A stretch of DNA of 64,000 nucleotides from Winogradskyella ursingii (GTDB lineage Bacteria; Bacteroidota; Bacteroidia; Flavobacteriales; Flavobacteriaceae), in assembly GCF_013403975.1 (NCBI RefSeq), contig NZ_JABFDH010000003.1, positions 372,001 through 436,000 of the forward strand, in the 5' to 3' direction. Below the pieces are notes generated by a model. The model was not told the origin of the DNA and ran no database searches. It saw only the letters and a program-made list of their open reading frames with translations. The position numbers and the translations under genes were made by a program. Every line of letters starts with the position of its first letter. Positions within the stretch are counted from its first letter, which is position 1. Below, in pieces: positions 63,045-64,000 of this stretch.

Positions 63045-63779
63045 TTAAACAGCTTTTTGAGTTGCTGTAAGAATATCCAACTTATCATTTTCAACAATCA
63101 GAATTAGTGATAATTCGTCTTCAGGTCTTACCATTTCTGGGATTAAAATAGATCCATTCATTGAGTTACTTTTGAGATTAAAAAGTTGCTCATTGACTAC
63201 AATATTGCTATTCACCAATTCCCTGTTTCGGTTTTCACCTCGTTTTACGGACGTTGTTCTTTGATTGATAACCAAAACAATTCGCAGATTTTGGTCCTGC
63301 AAATTGCCTTCAGTACCATATTTAAAGTCAATCTTATTATTCGATTTTGAAACTTCAGAAATAGTAATGTAGTTTTTTGATGTTTTTTTAGAGTATTCGG
63401 AAATTTTATTTTTCAATATACTTTCATTTGAACCGACAAAATGTTCTTTACCATTCACTACAATTTGAGGTGTATAAATAGAACTACTATTAAATTTTGA
63501 AGCATATCTTCTTTGCTTATTGCTGTATTTTTCTTTACTAAATGGATCCTTCCATCCAATATAATTCCAATAGTCAACATGATAAGATAGAGCGATAACT
63601 TTATTACTTTTCACTTCGTTTAACAATTCATCAGCAGGCGGACAGCTTGAGCAGCCTTGTGATGTGAACAATTCTAAAACTACCGGACTTTCATTTTTTA
63701 TTTCATTATTTATTGTATCGGTTTTATCGCTACAAAGCAATAATGGAACCATAAATAGTGTTAATAATATCGATTTCAT
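63045..63779 (-). CDS. DUF1223 thioredoxin-fold lipoprotein-like protein
   Basis: A 244-residue exported protein of the DUF1223 family. The signal segment ends FMVPLLLCSDK, a likely lipobox-like end. The thioredoxin-like active site is LELFTSQGCSSCPPADELL near 36-54, with the C-S-S-C pair, followed by ALSYHVDYWNYIGWKDPFSKEKYSNKQ and TPQIVVNGKEHFVGS, both family hallmarks. The C-terminal domain is beta-rich (KIDFKYGTEGNLQDQNLR). Redox activity is expected from the CSSC motif but not proven for the family. It lies convergent to rsmE and is divergent from the DUF4159 gene at 63805. Confidence 0.9.
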   Translation of the reverse strand: MKSILLTLFMVPLLLCSDKTDTINNEIKNESPVVLELFTSQGCSSCPPADELLNEVKSNKVIALSYHVDYWNYIGWKDPFSKEKYSNKQRRYASKFNSSSIYTPQIVVNGKEHFVGSNESILKNKISEYSKKTSKNYITISEVSKSNNKIDFKYGTEGNLQDQNLRIVLVINQRTTSVKRGENRNRELVNSNIVVNEQLFNLKSNSMNGSILIPEMVRPEDELSLILIVENDKLDILTATQKAV

Positions 63780-63804
63780 AGTAATTCTTTTTTACATTTA
63801 CAGT

Positions 63805-64000
63805 ATGCTTTTTAGTTCGAAAAAATCGATTTTACTTACATTTTTAGCAGTCTTTGTGATTAGTTTAACAAGCTTTGCCCAAGACTTGGCAGTGCTCAAA
63901 TACAAGGGTGGTGGAGATTGGTATGGTAACCCTACAGCGCTACCGAATTTGGTAAAGTACTGCAACGACAATATCGATACAAATATTAATGAAAGTATTC
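63805..64000 (+). CDS. DUF4159 domain protein, N-terminal part
   Basis: The gene leaves the window at the right edge, so only 65 codons are visible. A signal peptide (MLFSSKKSILLTFLAVFVISLTSFA) ends before the Q. The following DLAVLKYKGGGDWYGNPTAL matches the N-terminus of DUF4159 proteins, where the K-Y-x-G-G-G-D-W-Y motif is highly conserved. Function of the family is not known. It is divergent from the DUF1223 gene. The start ATG at 63805 is directly visible. Confidence 0.82.
   Translation, partial: MLFSSKKSILLTFLAVFVISLTSFAQDLAVLKYKGGGDWYGNPTALPNLVKYCNDNIDTNINESI

Overview
The window is ordinary chromosomal DNA of a low-GC member of the Flavobacteriaceae (Bacteroidetes), probably marine. 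Several features point there: TAnnTTTG-type promoter boxes, TonB receptors with a carboxypeptidase-like N-terminal domain, DUF5916, DUF3667, DUF937 and DUF4159 proteins, a GH92 lipoprotein, a CAL67264-type membrane protein, a TamB-like giant protein and CGTCATT/ATTCCTGCG-type intergenic hairpins. I see no rRNA, tRNA, phage, insertion sequence or CRISPR. Gene density is high, and only 267-868 and 25472-25903 exceed 300 bp without a gene.

Layout. 1-5.4 kb: the start of a permease gene, a dicluster ferredoxin divergent from a LuxC-like acyl-CoA reductase, serC and a phosphoglycerate dehydrogenase (serine synthesis), and a DUF937 protein. 5.6-13.6 kb: small envelope proteins, a His-rich exported protein with a TonB receptor and a lipoprotein (probable metal uptake), a DUF5916 barrel and a LolD-type ATPase. 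13.6-16 kb: a GH92 mannosidase. 16-25.5 kb: two convergent gene groups rich in amide-bond-forming enzymes: esterase, M17 aminopeptidase and ATP-grasp on the plus strand; esterase, ATP-grasp with a histone-H1-like tail, GCS2 ligase, class I amidotransferase, circularly permuted ATP-grasp and DUF3667 on the minus strand. 25.9-31.2 kb: fumC, hutI, hutG and an acetyltransferase, with a coiled-coil membrane protein between the hut genes.

31.2-40.1 kb: a seven-gene minus-strand cluster with no recognised pathway: a coiled-coil protein, an unknown protein, an unusual AAA ATPase, a Nudix hydrolase, a DUF6638-like protein and two membrane proteins. Its intergenic gaps are full of small hairpin repeats. 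This and the ATP-grasp region are the best candidates for an undescribed system. 40.3-46.7 kb: a metallo-beta-lactamase-fold lipoprotein, ettA, and a probable stress operon (FMN reductase, acetyltransferase, MarR, two pirins). 46.9-51.4 kb: an acyl-CoA carboxylase beta subunit translationally coupled to two paralogous secreted proteins, then an MFS transporter. 51.5-56.1 kb: an exported M24 peptidase and a pfkA-gapA-sugar kinase group. 56.3-64 kb: a TamB-like protein without a normal start codon, then tsaD, a small membrane protein, rsmE, a DUF1223 thiol protein and the start of a DUF4159 gene.

All functions are inferred by reading protein sequences and motifs. No database search was possible. 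Family numbers marked as recalled come from memory.
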